DNA from: DYFT01 sp041695085
GTDB taxonomy: Bacteria; Bacteroidota; Ignavibacteria; UBA10030
NCBI GenBank assembly: GCA_041695085.1
Contig: JBGFRO010000009.1
Span: 62,001 to 126,000, forward strand
Length of the DNA stretch: 64,000 bases
Direction: 5' to 3'
Positions 23,661 through 32,207 of this stretch are shown here, in pieces. Within the stretch, counting starts at the first letter, position 1, and the number at the start of each line of letters is the position of its first letter. The translations under genes and the position numbers were made by a program. The notes beneath the pieces are model-generated. The model was not told where the DNA came from and did not search any database. It saw only the letters and a program-made list of their open reading frames with translations.

Positions 23661-24224
23661 TCAGGTGAGACGGCGGGCGCGGTCATTCAACTCTTCCGGC
23701 TCTGCCTTCACCATGTACTGAGTTGCTTGTTCCATGACGGCCGCACCCGGGGGCTGGATTTGACGCATCTTTCGCGCCAGCGCCTCTTCACTTACATCGA
23801 AGATGCGACGTAACTCAGCCGTCGAGCGCCCTTGGCGCAGATAACGAGCGAGGAGGTGTGTAGGCATCAGCAGTTCCGCCGCACATTCATCTGCCTCCAT
23901 ATTGTAGAGAGCGACCTGCTCCGGGGTGCAGCGCGACTCCGACGGATGCTGCAAAATAATGTGGCCAAGCTCGTGACCAATGGAAAACCGTTGGCGGTGC
24001 CGATGATGTCGGCTGTTGATGCCGATCAGTTTATCACGACTGCTGACGATCGCAGAAAACTCGTCCGGCACGAGCGTGAGAGGAACGATCTGAAAACCGA
24101 GCATGGTTGCGATGCGTTCGATCGGCACCGGTGGTTTGATCGTGCCATGCAGACTTTCATAAATAATCAGCGTCTCTTGTGCAGCAATCAAGCACACCTC
24201 GGTCCGTTTACGAAGTGGGGTCAT
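23661..24224 (-). CDS. ImmA/IrrE (M78)-family metallopeptidase
   Basis: From ATG 24224 the protein has 187 residues. Its core is FSIGHELGHIILQH (HExxH at residues 84-88), followed by the downstream acidic segment MEADECAAELLMP, the ImmA/IrrE signature. The exact third zinc ligand is not certain from sequence. ImmA cleaves the phage-like repressor ImmR, and IrrE cleaves DdrO, an XRE-type repressor. Here the gene lies 112 bases after an XRE-like gene and a sigma-factor gene on the same strand, so one of these neighbours is the natural candidate substrate. A TTG eight codons upstream is an alternative start. Confidence 0.82.
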   Translation of the reverse strand: MTPLRKRTEVCLIAAQETLIIYESLHGTIKPPVPIERIATMLGFQIVPLTLVPDEFSAIVSSRDKLIGINSRHHRHRQRFSIGHELGHIILQHPSESRCTPEQVALYNMEADECAAELLMPTHLLARYLRQGRSTAELRRIFDVSEEALARKMRQIQPPGAAVMEQATQYMVKAEPEELNDRARRLT

Positions 24225-24336
24225 CGTTTTGATTCCGGTGCTGTGCAAAGAAATGTATTATGTAACGCTGGCAGCTGGCGTGCTTCTCGGGTAGGCATCC
24301 TTTGCTGCAGGGTTCTGAATTAAGAGCCGTGTGCAG

Positions 24337-24945
24337 TCACGTTTGCTTCAAGCCTCGGGCGATGTTATTCAGGAGGAGATGTAATTTGATTTCCTCTTCA
24401 GGGGGCACGGGAAGATGTGCACGAGCATAGAGTTCCTCTGCCGCTTGTTCTAATGTAACGGATCGTTTCGTTTTGCTTTTCCTTCCATCGTAGCGTGCCA
24501 GCGTTGTCTGAAACGAAGCGCGGAAATAGACCAGACGGTGTGTCCGTCGCACCATCTCCTCAAACACCTCAAACGGAAGCGAAAAGAGCCGGATGAATTT
24601 CTGCCATGAGTCGGCGGGGACTTTGAGCGGTGAGAGTCGATCCCGCTCCACGAGCTTATAGTGATTTGCAGACAGGCCGAGGCGCGTGGAGAGCTCGCGG
24701 ACATCGAGCGACTGCTCCTGTCGTACAGAACGTAGATACAATCCAACAGTGAGTACCGCTCCTGGCTCTTTGCCGGCCGATGCGAGAGCCGCTTCGAGGC
24801 GTTGTACCAGCGTGCGCTTCGCCGCAAGCGATGTAACAGCCTTCGGTTGTTTTCGAAGCACGCTCTTCTCGTACAAACCATGCGTTGTGATGCGTCCTTC
24901 GAGGTATCCAAGCTGTAAGAGGAAATCGAGTATATCTTGATTCAT
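24337..24945 (-). CDS. XRE-like helix-turn-helix protein
   Basis: The 202-residue protein has a central Cro/C1-type helix-turn-helix at about 67-115 (GLYLRSVRQEQSLDVRELS, then TRLGLSANHYKLVERDRL), flanked by an N-terminal helical region and a C-terminal helical region with no recognised domain. Its start overlaps the stop of the sigma-factor gene (ATGA), so the two are translationally coupled. It might repress the operon or act as an anti-sigma factor, and could be a target of the downstream peptidase, by analogy with ImmR/ImmA and DdrO/IrrE pairs. This is inference; DNA binding by the central motif is the firmest part. Confidence 0.7.
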   Translation of the reverse strand: MNQDILDFLLQLGYLEGRITTHGLYEKSVLRKQPKAVTSLAAKRTLVQRLEAALASAGKEPGAVLTVGLYLRSVRQEQSLDVRELSTRLGLSANHYKLVERDRLSPLKVPADSWQKFIRLFSLPFEVFEEMVRRTHRLVYFRASFQTTLARYDGRKSKTKRSVTLEQAAEELYARAHLPVPPEEEIKLHLLLNNIARGLKQT

Positions 24946-25592
24946 ACTGGTTTCAGTTCCGGATGCCGCTCGCTAAGAATGCGGACAAGTTTTTTCTTCA
25001 CGCGGGCGTGATACACTTTTAATATCCGTGCAGATTTGCCCGTGTAGCGGGAGATCTCCTCGTACGGAACGTCGAGCGCCCGGCACCGCAGCAAGACCCG
25101 TTCCCACGGTTCGAGCTGGTCGAGTGCTTCAACGAGCGCCTGAAGTTTGGAAGAACCGTGTTCGGTATCGTCATCATCCTCTGAATCGCGACGAACCGCA
25201 GCCTCATATTGCCGGAGAATCGATTTCATCACCTCGTATTCGGTTGAACTGTATGTTTCTTCCTCCTCCAACGCCGTTTCCTGAAACGACTCGAACAGAC
25301 CCTCCGTTATCAACCGCTGTCGCTTATAGTCGCGCACCTTGTTGCGAAAAATGGTCATCACCCAGTAATGGAAATCACCGTCGCTGCGAAGAAATTCGAA
25401 CGTGTCGATTTTCGTCACAACGGTCAGCAGAACATCACCCACCAGCTCCTCGGCGTCAAGGTGGGGAACGGAAAACGTACGTTTTGCTTCACCCAGAAGT
25501 CTATCTTGGTAGAGTTCAACAAGGTGCGTGCAACCAAGTCGGTGCCCGGACTTGAGTTCGTGGACCAGTTGCCGGTTGGGGATCCGCGCCAT
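24942..25592 (-). CDS. Sigma-70 family RNA polymerase sigma factor
   Basis: The 216-residue protein shows a region 2 (about 20-95: HLVELYQDRLL, DAEELVGDVLLTVV, FHYWVMTIFRNKVRDYKR) and region 4 (about 150-210: LEPWERVLLRCRALDVPYEEISRYTG, then KVYHARVKKKL), with an unusually acidic linker between them (SEDDDDTE). There is no region 1 or 3, so it is ECF-sized. It starts an operon with the XRE-like gene (4-base overlap) and then the ImmA/IrrE gene. The start codon is only a few bases from a conserved leader block, with no Shine-Dalgarno sequence, so the message may be leaderless. Confidence 0.85.
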   Translation of the reverse strand: MARIPNRQLVHELKSGHRLGCTHLVELYQDRLLGEAKRTFSVPHLDAEELVGDVLLTVVTKIDTFEFLRSDGDFHYWVMTIFRNKVRDYKRQRLITEGLFESFQETALEEEETYSSTEYEVMKSILRQYEAAVRRDSEDDDDTEHGSSKLQALVEALDQLEPWERVLLRCRALDVPYEEISRYTGKSARILKVYHARVKKKLVRILSERHPELKPV

Positions 25593-25624
25593 GCTCTAAG
25601 AACAGAAACGAAAAGAGGTAACAG
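25593..25624 (-). promoter_or_regulatory. Conserved leader element directly upstream of the sigma-factor gene
   Basis: On the minus strand this contains TGTTACCTCTTTTCGTT followed by T-CT-G-TTCT-T-AG and then the start codon within a few bases. It is almost the same as the element at 23562-23594 before the PUR gene. If the two blocks are promoter recognition sites, TGTTAC could act as -35 and the TTCT-AG part as -10, with a very short leader at the sigma gene. Confidence 0.6.
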
Positions 25625-26094
25625 TGATCGTTCGCCATTTTAAAAAATTCGCGGAAAACATACGAATTGGCACATCGAGAATCAAGAGGCTGCTTTCTCA
25701 GAATGAGACCCGGCTTTCTCGTCACGAATCGCTCAAGGCTGAATCCCTCGAAATCTCTGCGTCGGAAGCGTTAATGCGAGGTCAACCTACCTGAATTTTT
25801 GAAAACCGGTAATAATTACTCGGCGTCAGGATCAATACCACCTAAAATCCACCACGCCTGTCAGTGCCGGGCAGGGATTCACCCCGATTTACTGTGGAGA
25901 AGAATGATGGAGAGAGAGGATTTTCTTTTTGAGCTTTCAAATACAGCGCAAAGAACGGTTTTTTTCGTCTCAACAATATTCTGTGGTCCTGTCTCTTCGC
26001 AGCGAATCTTCTTTCTTTGTCGTGTGCTAATCCGTGAATCGGTGGTTGATGTTTGTCGCTGAGTAGTTAGAACCGGTAGTCACTTCCCCAACGG
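25625..26094. other. Intergenic region without a supported gene
   Basis: These roughly 470 bases separate two minus-strand genes. A short plus-strand frame (25799-26062, 87 codons) has no recognisable family, no ribosome-binding site and an odd composition, so I do not call it. I see no RNA fold, terminator or repeat apart from the element next to the sigma gene. Confidence 0.4.
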
Positions 26095-28488
26095 TCATTC
26101 ATATCGTAGTGCTTCAACCGGATTTGCCAGCGCGGCCTTGATTGCCTGGAAGCTCACGGTAGCAAGTGCAACGAGAAGTGCCGCCCCCCCTGCCACAAGA
26201 AACACCCACCAACCGATGTCGACACGATAGGCGAAATTTTGTAACAAACGATTCAATCCGTAGTACGCAAGCGGAGTCGCAACGATCAGTGCAACGACGA
26301 CAAGTCGGGCAAATTCCTTGGAAAGGAGTCCCATAATGTTTATCACCGAAGCCCCGAGGACCTTTCGGATCCCGATCTCTTTCGTCCGCTGCTGGATGCT
26401 GTACGTGGCCAGACCGAACAGACCGAGACAAGCAATAAACAGCGCGAGGCCTGCAAAAAGTCCGAAGAGTTGTGTCAGTCTTCGTTCGCTCTGATAGAGA
26501 CGTTCGTAATCCTGATCCAGGAATGAATACTCGAATGGTCGTTCCGGCGCCAACTTCTCCCACACAGCTTTGACCTGTTTGATCGTTTCGGTCTTGTCTC
26601 CTGGTTTAAGCCGAATCGCGAAGTATTGTGGAACCCATCTGATGAACGGAAAGACGATCGGTTTGATCTCGGAGTGCAGCGACTGAAAGTGAAAATCATC
26701 AACCACACCAATCACCCTCCCCTCCACATTACCCCCATACCGAAGCCGCTTTCCAAGCGGATGTTTCCATCCGAGCGCATGGGCTGCCGAGCGGTTGATG
26801 AGGAAGGCAGATGAATCGGTTGGATGATCAGTCGAAAAGTTTCTTCCTTCAACAATCTTCAGTCCAAGGACATCAACAAACTTCTCGTCCACCATTGCAT
26901 AGGTGAGCGATGTGATTCGGTAATTCGCGGGCTGCTCGGGTTCGAATCCCATCGAGTCAAAATCGTAACCGGGAAGCGTTTGCACCATTGAGACCGCACC
27001 GACTCCGGGATTCATCTCCGCCTCACGTACGAACACCCGACGCTTTTCTCCCAACGCTCCGGCCCCGCGAACGACAAGCACAGAGGAACGGTCAAAGCCA
27101 AGGTTTTTCTCCATCACGTACTGCATCTGGTGTTGCAGAACGATCGTCCCCGTCATCAACGCGATGCAGACGCAAAACTGAAAGACGACAAGCGTGCTCC
27201 GGAGTACGCTTCTGATGGAGAGCCCCGCGAGCCTTGACGAATTCGAGGTCAACCGGCCTTTCAGGACAGAGACGGGAGAAAACGAAGAAATCACCAACGC
27301 CGGATACAGACCGGCGACAAAGGCCGTGATGAGCACGAAACCACACAACAGTACAAGAACGAACGGGTTACTGTACTCAAGCGAGAGCTGTTTGGCGGTA
27401 AACGCATTGAGATTCGGAAGGGTGATCTCTGTCAAGGCCATCGCGAACACCATGGCGCAGCAAACATACACAACTGACTCCAGGAAGAATTGCGTCAGAA
27501 GTTGGGTGCGATCTGCCCCCACAACTTTCCGGACACCCACCTCGCGCGCACGCTCATTTGCTCGCGCGGTCGTGAGGTTCATAAAATTGATGCAGGCGAG
27601 CAGTAGAATAAAAACGGCCACCGCTGACATGAGATAGACCGTGTCGATGCTTCCGGTCTGGCCGATTTCGTACGCGTAGTTCGACCGAAGATAGATGTCA
27701 TACAGCGGATCAAACCTGAATCGGAAATAATCGGTGCTTCCCCCACCGATGCCCTGCCTCTGGATTCCCTGAAAATGTTTATGAAACTTCTCCTCCAGTG
27801 CGGTAATCGACGTGCCGCGCTTCATTAAGACATAGGTATAGACTGTTGCCGATCCCCACTGTGCGCGCCGGTCTCGAACAAGAGGCAACGTCTCGAGCGG
27901 TGCAAGGAAATCAAACCGAAAGTGCGATTGTGGCGGGAATGGCTTCACAATGGCAGCAACCCGCAGAGTCGTTCCATCGCTCAGTTGTATACTTCGACCT
28001 ACAGCATGCTGAGTGCCGAAGTACTTCAATGCTGTGGTGGTGGTGAGCACAACGTTGTCCGGAGCATTCAAGGCGGTAGCCGCATCACCTGAGAGAAATT
28101 CCACAGTAAAGACGCGGAAGAAACTCGGTTCGGCGTAAACAAAGCCCTCCTCACGAATGAGCGAGCCTTGATGCCGCACCAGCCGGCTCCACGGACGAAT
28201 GCGGACAACCTCCTCCACCTCGGGAAATCCCTCCCGCAGAGCTTCCCCAAGAGGAACTGGACCAAGGGGGATTTTCCACTCGTTATCCCCTACTTTTCCC
28301 TCCCAGACCGCCCGATAGATTCTGTCCCCCTTGTCGTGGAACCGGTCGTAACTGATTTCATCGCTTATCCACAATGCAATCAACAAGAACACCGCGCTTC
28401 CCACCGCCAGGCCGGCTATGGTGAGAAGAGAATATCCTTTCTTTCGAATCAACGTCCGAAAGGCGACCTTCAGATAAGTGATCAGCAT
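26095..28488 (-). CDS. ABC transporter permease (MacB-like FtsX fold)
   Basis: The 797-residue protein has two halves. Each begins with a membrane segment and is followed by a periplasmic MacB_PCD-like domain and three membrane segments with the FtsX core (for example EVGVRKVVGADRTQLL at about 315 and EIGIRKVLGASVINIM at about 700). It is the permease of a type VII (mechanotransmitting) ABC system, usually exporting peptides, lipids or antibiotics. The ATPase and periplasmic adaptor genes lie upstream on the same strand at close spacing. The permease lacks a fused ATPase, as is usual in this group. The substrate is unknown. A two-component system divergent from the operon probably regulates it. 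Confidence 0.88.
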   Translation of the reverse strand: MLITYLKVAFRTLIRKKGYSLLTIAGLAVGSAVFLLIALWISDEISYDRFHDKGDRIYRAVWEGKVGDNEWKIPLGPVPLGEALREGFPEVEEVVRIRPWSRLVRHQGSLIREEGFVYAEPSFFRVFTVEFLSGDAATALNAPDNVVLTTTTALKYFGTQHAVGRSIQLSDGTTLRVAAIVKPFPPQSHFRFDFLAPLETLPLVRDRRAQWGSATVYTYVLMKRGTSITALEEKFHKHFQGIQRQGIGGGSTDYFRFRFDPLYDIYLRSNYAYEIGQTGSIDTVYLMSAVAVFILLLACINFMNLTTARANERAREVGVRKVVGADRTQLLTQFFLESVVYVCCAMVFAMALTEITLPNLNAFTAKQLSLEYSNPFVLVLLCGFVLITAFVAGLYPALVISSFSPVSVLKGRLTSNSSRLAGLSIRSVLRSTLVVFQFCVCIALMTGTIVLQHQMQYVMEKNLGFDRSSVLVVRGAGALGEKRRVFVREAEMNPGVGAVSMVQTLPGYDFDSMGFEPEQPANYRITSLTYAMVDEKFVDVLGLKIVEGRNFSTDHPTDSSAFLINRSAAHALGWKHPLGKRLRYGGNVEGRVIGVVDDFHFQSLHSEIKPIVFPFIRWVPQYFAIRLKPGDKTETIKQVKAVWEKLAPERPFEYSFLDQDYERLYQSERRLTQLFGLFAGLALFIACLGLFGLATYSIQQRTKEIGIRKVLGASVINIMGLLSKEFARLVVVALIVATPLAYYGLNRLLQNFAYRVDIGWWVFLVAGGAALLVALATVSFQAIKAALANPVEALRYE

Positions 28489-28532
28489 CGCTATCCTCGC
28501 AGTGGTTCATCGAACATTCGGCTTTACGATAT

Positions 28533-29222
28533 TCATGTATACAGTTGCTCTTTGATGTTTTCGGTAACAACATGTCCATCAAAAAGGTGAATGATTCGGT
28601 GTGCATAATTTGCCTGCTCGGAGGAATGGGTCACCATCACAATCGTTGTCCCGGCCTCGTTGAGGTTTGTCAGAAGTTTCATAACTTCTTGACCATTCGC
28701 AGAATCAAGATTGCCTGTTGGCTCATCAGCCAGAATGAGTTGAGGATTTGCAATGATTGCCCGAGCAACAGCGACGCGCTGCTGTTGTCCCCCTGAGAGC
28801 TGCTGGGGAAAGTGATCCGCACGGTGTACAATATGCATCTGCTCCAAAGCGTTCTTGACGCGCTTTTCCCGCTCCGATGAGGAAATTCCGAGATACACGA
28901 GGGGAAGCTCCACATTCTCAAACACCGTCAGTTCGTCGATCAGATTAAAACTCTGGAAAACAAAACCAATGTTTGCTTTGCGCAACTGCGCGCGTTGACG
29001 CTCGGAATATTTCGAAACCTCCTGACCGAGGAAGTAGTATTCGCCTTCCGTGGGCTGATCAAGCAGACCGAGGACGTTTAACAAGGTTGACTTACCGCAA
29101 CCCGACGGTCCCATCACAGCAACAAATTCTCCCACCTGAATTTTAATGTTCACACTGGCAAGTGCGGTCGTTTCAACTTCGCCGGTTGTATAAACACGCT
29201 TCAGGTTTCTGGTTTCGATCAT
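28533..29222 (-). CDS. ABC transporter ATP-binding protein (MacB/LolD-like)
   Basis: The 229-residue ATPase has the Walker A GPSGCGKST (about 39-47), Q loop, ABC signature LSGGQQQRVAVARAI (about 140), Walker B LILADEPTGNLDS (about 163) and the H loop in TIVMVTHSSEQ. It is of the LolD/MacB type that drives FtsX-like permeases. It sits between the adaptor gene (42 bases upstream) and the permease (44 bases downstream), forming one efflux operon. Length and motifs are complete. Confidence 0.93.
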   Translation of the reverse strand: MIETRNLKRVYTTGEVETTALASVNIKIQVGEFVAVMGPSGCGKSTLLNVLGLLDQPTEGEYYFLGQEVSKYSERQRAQLRKANIGFVFQSFNLIDELTVFENVELPLVYLGISSSEREKRVKNALEQMHIVHRADHFPQQLSGGQQQRVAVARAIIANPQLILADEPTGNLDSANGQEVMKLLTNLNEAGTTIVMVTHSSEQANYAHRIIHLFDGHVVTENIKEQLYT

Positions 29223-29264
29223 AGGTATTCTCCCTCTGATGAAAATAATTCAAAAGTAGATCGA

Positions 29265-30563
29265 TCAGCGTTGGAGGACCAATATCTCTGCATTCCCAAA
29301 TTGATCATACGACGAGGTGATAACTCGATCTCCCGGCTCAAGTCCTTCCAGCACCTCAAACATCTGAGGGTTTTGTCTTCCTATCGTTATGGTACGCTTC
29401 ACCGCAAACTCGCTGGAGCGGTCGAGCACGTAGACCCATCTCCCCCCTGTCACGTGGTAGAAGCCTCCGCGAGGAAGCAGAATTGCTTCTGAGAGTTCAC
29501 TTAACTCGAGCCGAACCGGCAAAGTTTGCCCGCGGCGAATCCCAACGGGAGCCTCGCCAACAAACTCAAGGTCGACTTCGAACCGACCACCGATGACTTC
29601 AGGGTAAACCTTTTGGATGACGACACTGTAACGTTTGCCCGCGACATCTGCCTGGCCGTTCTGACCGAGATTGATGCGCGAAATATAGAACTCGTCGATC
29701 GCAGCACGAACCTTAAACTTCTCCAGCACATCGATTTGGCCGAGGCGCTGACCAGCTGATTTGGATTGACCGATTTCCGCATTCAGTGAGCTCAGTTGTC
29801 CGCTGATGGGAGCCCGTACGGTAAGGTTGGACAGACTTTGCCGCACCATCTCCAGGTTCGCATGAAGTCGGTTGATGGATGACTCCAACTGACGAAGTTG
29901 ATTGACACGCAACAGAGAGTCTTGTTTGAAATTCTCGCGTGCCAGAGAAAGACGTTTCTGCCAGTGAACAAAATCGTTCTTGCTCCGAATAAATTCTTCG
30001 GGGGAGATGAGATCCTTCGCACGCAGTGCCGAATCTCGCACAAAGGAAAGACTTGCTTGCCGAGCCAAATTCTCTACATCCGCCAACTGACTTTGTACGC
30101 TGATGGTGTTCTGTTCAATTGCAAGACGACGGTTCTGGGCATTGTTGATCTGCTCGTAGGTCAGGGCCTCGCGGTACATCACATCAAGCTGCAACCCGGT
30201 ATTCGCAAGGCGGAGAATGGGATCTCCCCTCTTCACCATCGATCCAGCTTCGACAAAAATCTTCTCAACCCTTCCTCCTTCAATTGCGTCGAGGTAAAAT
30301 GTTTCAATTGGAAGAACGGTACCTTGAACAGCAACAAACTCCTGGAACGGTCCTCGCTCCACTGTGGAAATTGTTATCCGGTCAACATCGACATTCAACC
30401 GGCTGCCTTTCTCTACAAAAAAGAAGCTGTAGAGAATAAAAGCCATAAGGAATAGGGCAAACGTCGCAACCACGATTCGTTTCGTACTCCAGCTCCTCTT
30501 GTCGAGCTTCCGATCCATCGAGGCCTGCGAGAGAGGATCAAAGTTTGGATCAAGAGAATGCAT
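29265..30563 (-). CDS. Periplasmic adaptor (HlyD/MacA-like) of an ABC efflux system
   Basis: The 432-residue adaptor has one membrane anchor (about 31-50), a lipoyl-like half motif at about 90-120 (EGGRVEKIFVEAGSMVKRGDPIL), a long alpha-helical hairpin with coiled-coil heptads (about 140-255), a second lipoyl half (NLTVRAPISGQLSSLNAEIG) and beta-barrel domains. It joins the inner-membrane permease to an outer-membrane exit duct; no TolC-like gene is encoded nearby. It is the first gene of the operon, and the divergent sigma-54 regulator begins 267 bases away across an intergenic region with enhancer-like sites. Confidence 0.9.
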   Translation of the reverse strand: MHSLDPNFDPLSQASMDRKLDKRSWSTKRIVVATFALFLMAFILYSFFFVEKGSRLNVDVDRITISTVERGPFQEFVAVQGTVLPIETFYLDAIEGGRVEKIFVEAGSMVKRGDPILRLANTGLQLDVMYREALTYEQINNAQNRRLAIEQNTISVQSQLADVENLARQASLSFVRDSALRAKDLISPEEFIRSKNDFVHWQKRLSLARENFKQDSLLRVNQLRQLESSINRLHANLEMVRQSLSNLTVRAPISGQLSSLNAEIGQSKSAGQRLGQIDVLEKFKVRAAIDEFYISRINLGQNGQADVAGKRYSVVIQKVYPEVIGGRFEVDLEFVGEAPVGIRRGQTLPVRLELSELSEAILLPRGGFYHVTGGRWVYVLDRSSEFAVKRTITIGRQNPQMFEVLEGLEPGDRVITSSYDQFGNAEILVLQR

Positions 30564-30679
30564 CGAGGTTTGTCTTCTTCTTCATTCAAGATCAAAGGAG
30601 TAAGGACCTCTCATCAACAATCACGCCGCAGGCAGGACTTCATTTTTATTACGGAATTTCACATTTTATTCGGGATCAT

Positions 30680-30695
30680 TGTCCGGATCCGGACA
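30680..30695. promoter_or_regulatory. Enhancer-like dyad 1 for the sigma-54 regulator
   Basis: TGTCCGGATCCGGACA is a perfect 16-base palindrome. With the second site at 30701 it defines TGTCC-N6-GGACA, and the centres are 21 bases apart, two helical turns, placing both on the same face of the DNA, as expected for upstream activator sites of NtrC-type proteins. Confidence 0.7.
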
Positions 30696-30700
30696 GTAAC

Positions 30701-30716
30701 TGTCCAAAAGCGGACA
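30701..30716. promoter_or_regulatory. Enhancer-like dyad 2 for the sigma-54 regulator
   Basis: TGTCCAAAAGCGGACA repeats the TGTCC-N6-GGACA arms with a different centre. The two dyads lie about 100-120 bases upstream of the predicted transcription start of the regulator gene. Confidence 0.7.
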
Positions 30717-30780
30717 AGCATTCGTGCTGACAAATCTTTTCTCAAGCTTTCGGAGGCCAGAGAGGGAGGGGCGTTCCCTG

Positions 30781-30795
30781 GGTACACAAGTTGCT
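30781..30795 (+). promoter_or_regulatory. Sigma-54 (-24/-12) promoter of the regulator-kinase operon
   Basis: GG at 30781-30782 and GC at 30793-30794 are separated by exactly ten bases (GGTACACAAGTTGCT), the diagnostic -24/-12 spacing, with TTGCT matching the -12 consensus. Transcription would begin near 30806, about 25 bases before the ATG of the activator gene, so the activator probably controls its own operon. Confidence 0.7.
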
Positions 30796-30830
30796 ATGCC
30801 TTCTTTCCATACAGGTAATCTTGTTCAATC

Positions 30831-32207
30831 ATGAGCAAAAACTCCGGCACGGTACTCATCATCGATGACGATCCCGACGTTCTCGTGGCGGCACAGTTGC
30901 TTTTGAAACAGCAAGGCGTGAACGTCCGTACGGAGAAGTCTCCCCATACTCTCCCTTCGCTCTTACGGCAGGAGACCTTCGATGCCATTCTCCTTGATAT
31001 GAATTTTGCGCGTGACGTCAGTAGTGGCAGCGAAGGATTCTATTGGCTTGAGAGAATCCTTGAGATGGATCCTGCCGCGGTCGTTGTTCTCATCACTGCC
31101 TATGGAGATGTGGAGATGGCTGTCCGGGCCATCAAAGCCGGGGCAACCGACTTCCTCCTTAAACCATGGCACAACGAGAAGCTGCTGGCAACGATCTCTG
31201 CTGCCATGAATCTTCGCCGAACCCGCCGTGAAGTTGAACGCCTGCGTTTACGTCAGCAGCGGTTGAGTTCCGATCTCGACCACCGATTTAAAGACTTCAT
31301 AGGTCGGAGCCCGGCAATGCAAACGGTCTTCGACACCATCCACAAGGTAGCTCCAACGGATGCAAACGTTCTTCTTCTTGGTGAGAGTGGAACAGGGAAA
31401 GAGTTGGCCGCTCGGGCAGTACATCGTCAATCACATCGCGCGGATGAAGTCTTTATTAGTCTTGATATGGCAGCGCTGCACACCGGACTGTTTGAAAGCG
31501 AACTCTTCGGACACGTTAAGGGCGCGTTTACAGACGCGCGAGAGGATCGTGCGGGCCGGTTTGAGCTTGCGTCAGGCGGAACGTTGTTCCTCGATGAAGT
31601 GGGGAACCTCCCCTTTCCCCTCCAGGGAAAACTTCTCACAGTCCTGCAGAACCGTGAGCTTACTCGCCTCGGCTCCAACAAAACCATCTCGCTCGATGTG
31701 CGGTTGATCTGCGCGAGTAACATGCCGCTCAAGGAAATGGTGGAGCGAAAGGAGTTCCGGCAGGATTTATTCTATCGGATCAACACGGTGGAGATCCACC
31801 TCCCTCCGTTACGGGAGCGAGCGGATGACATCCCTCTTCTTCTCAATCACTTCATCAATCTGTATTGCAACAAATACGGCAAGCCGTTGAAACACATCTC
31901 ACCTTCAACGTTGGAGCGTCTCCAGGCGTACCATTGGCCTGGCAACGTGCGGGAGCTTCAACATGCCGTTGAACGAGCTGTCATTCTGGGTGAGGGAGAG
32001 ATACTACGAGTCGAAGATTTCTTTCTTACTACGAGTGACGACGGTTTGGGGAAGGCTGCTTCGAGCGAGTTGAATCTCAACGAAGTCGAAAAGACCTTCA
32101 TCCGCAAAGCAATGAATAAACACCACGGGAACATCACGCAAGCAGCGAAGGAATTAGGTCTGACACGAGCGGCGCTCTACCGCAGGTTGGAGAAGTATGG
32201 TCTTTAG
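30831..32207 (+). CDS. Sigma-54-dependent response regulator (NtrC family)
   Basis: The 458-residue protein has a receiver domain (about 5-125, acidic pocket IDDDPD and phosphorylatable Asp in ILLDMNF), an AAA+ domain (about 160-385) with Walker A GESGTGKE, a sigma-54-contact loop GAFTDA in place of GAFTGA, Walker B GTLFLDEVGNLP, and an arginine-finger region, then a Fis-type helix-turn-helix (GNITQAAKELGLTRAALYRR). It activates sigma-54 promoters after phosphorylation. The kinase gene overlaps its end by 11 bases. Its likely targets are its own operon and the divergent efflux operon. The GAFTDA variant is known from many such regulators and may still be active. Confidence 0.93.
   Translation: MSKNSGTVLIIDDDPDVLVAAQLLLKQQGVNVRTEKSPHTLPSLLRQETFDAILLDMNFARDVSSGSEGFYWLERILEMDPAAVVVLITAYGDVEMAVRAIKAGATDFLLKPWHNEKLLATISAAMNLRRTRREVERLRLRQQRLSSDLDHRFKDFIGRSPAMQTVFDTIHKVAPTDANVLLLGESGTGKELAARAVHRQSHRADEVFISLDMAALHTGLFESELFGHVKGAFTDAREDRAGRFELASGGTLFLDEVGNLPFPLQGKLLTVLQNRELTRLGSNKTISLDVRLICASNMPLKEMVERKEFRQDLFYRINTVEIHLPPLRERADDIPLLLNHFINLYCNKYGKPLKHISPSTLERLQAYHWPGNVRELQHAVERAVILGEGEILRVEDFFLTTSDDGLGKAASSELNLNEVEKTFIRKAMNKHHGNITQAAKELGLTRAALYRRLEKYGL

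Noticed and set aside
25799..26062. An 87-codon plus-strand frame between the sigma operon and the ABC permease
   Set aside because: No family, ribosome-binding site or coding-like composition; it appears to be chance.
30564..30780. A sigma-54 promoter for the efflux operon on the minus strand
   Set aside because: I scanned for GG-N10-GC on the minus strand; the nearest match has a nine-base spacer, so only the plus-strand promoter is claimed.
31501..31560. GAFTDA in place of GAFTGA as evidence of an inactive sigma-54 activator
   Set aside because: The loop variant occurs in many such regulators and the other AAA+ motifs are intact, so loss of function is not supported.
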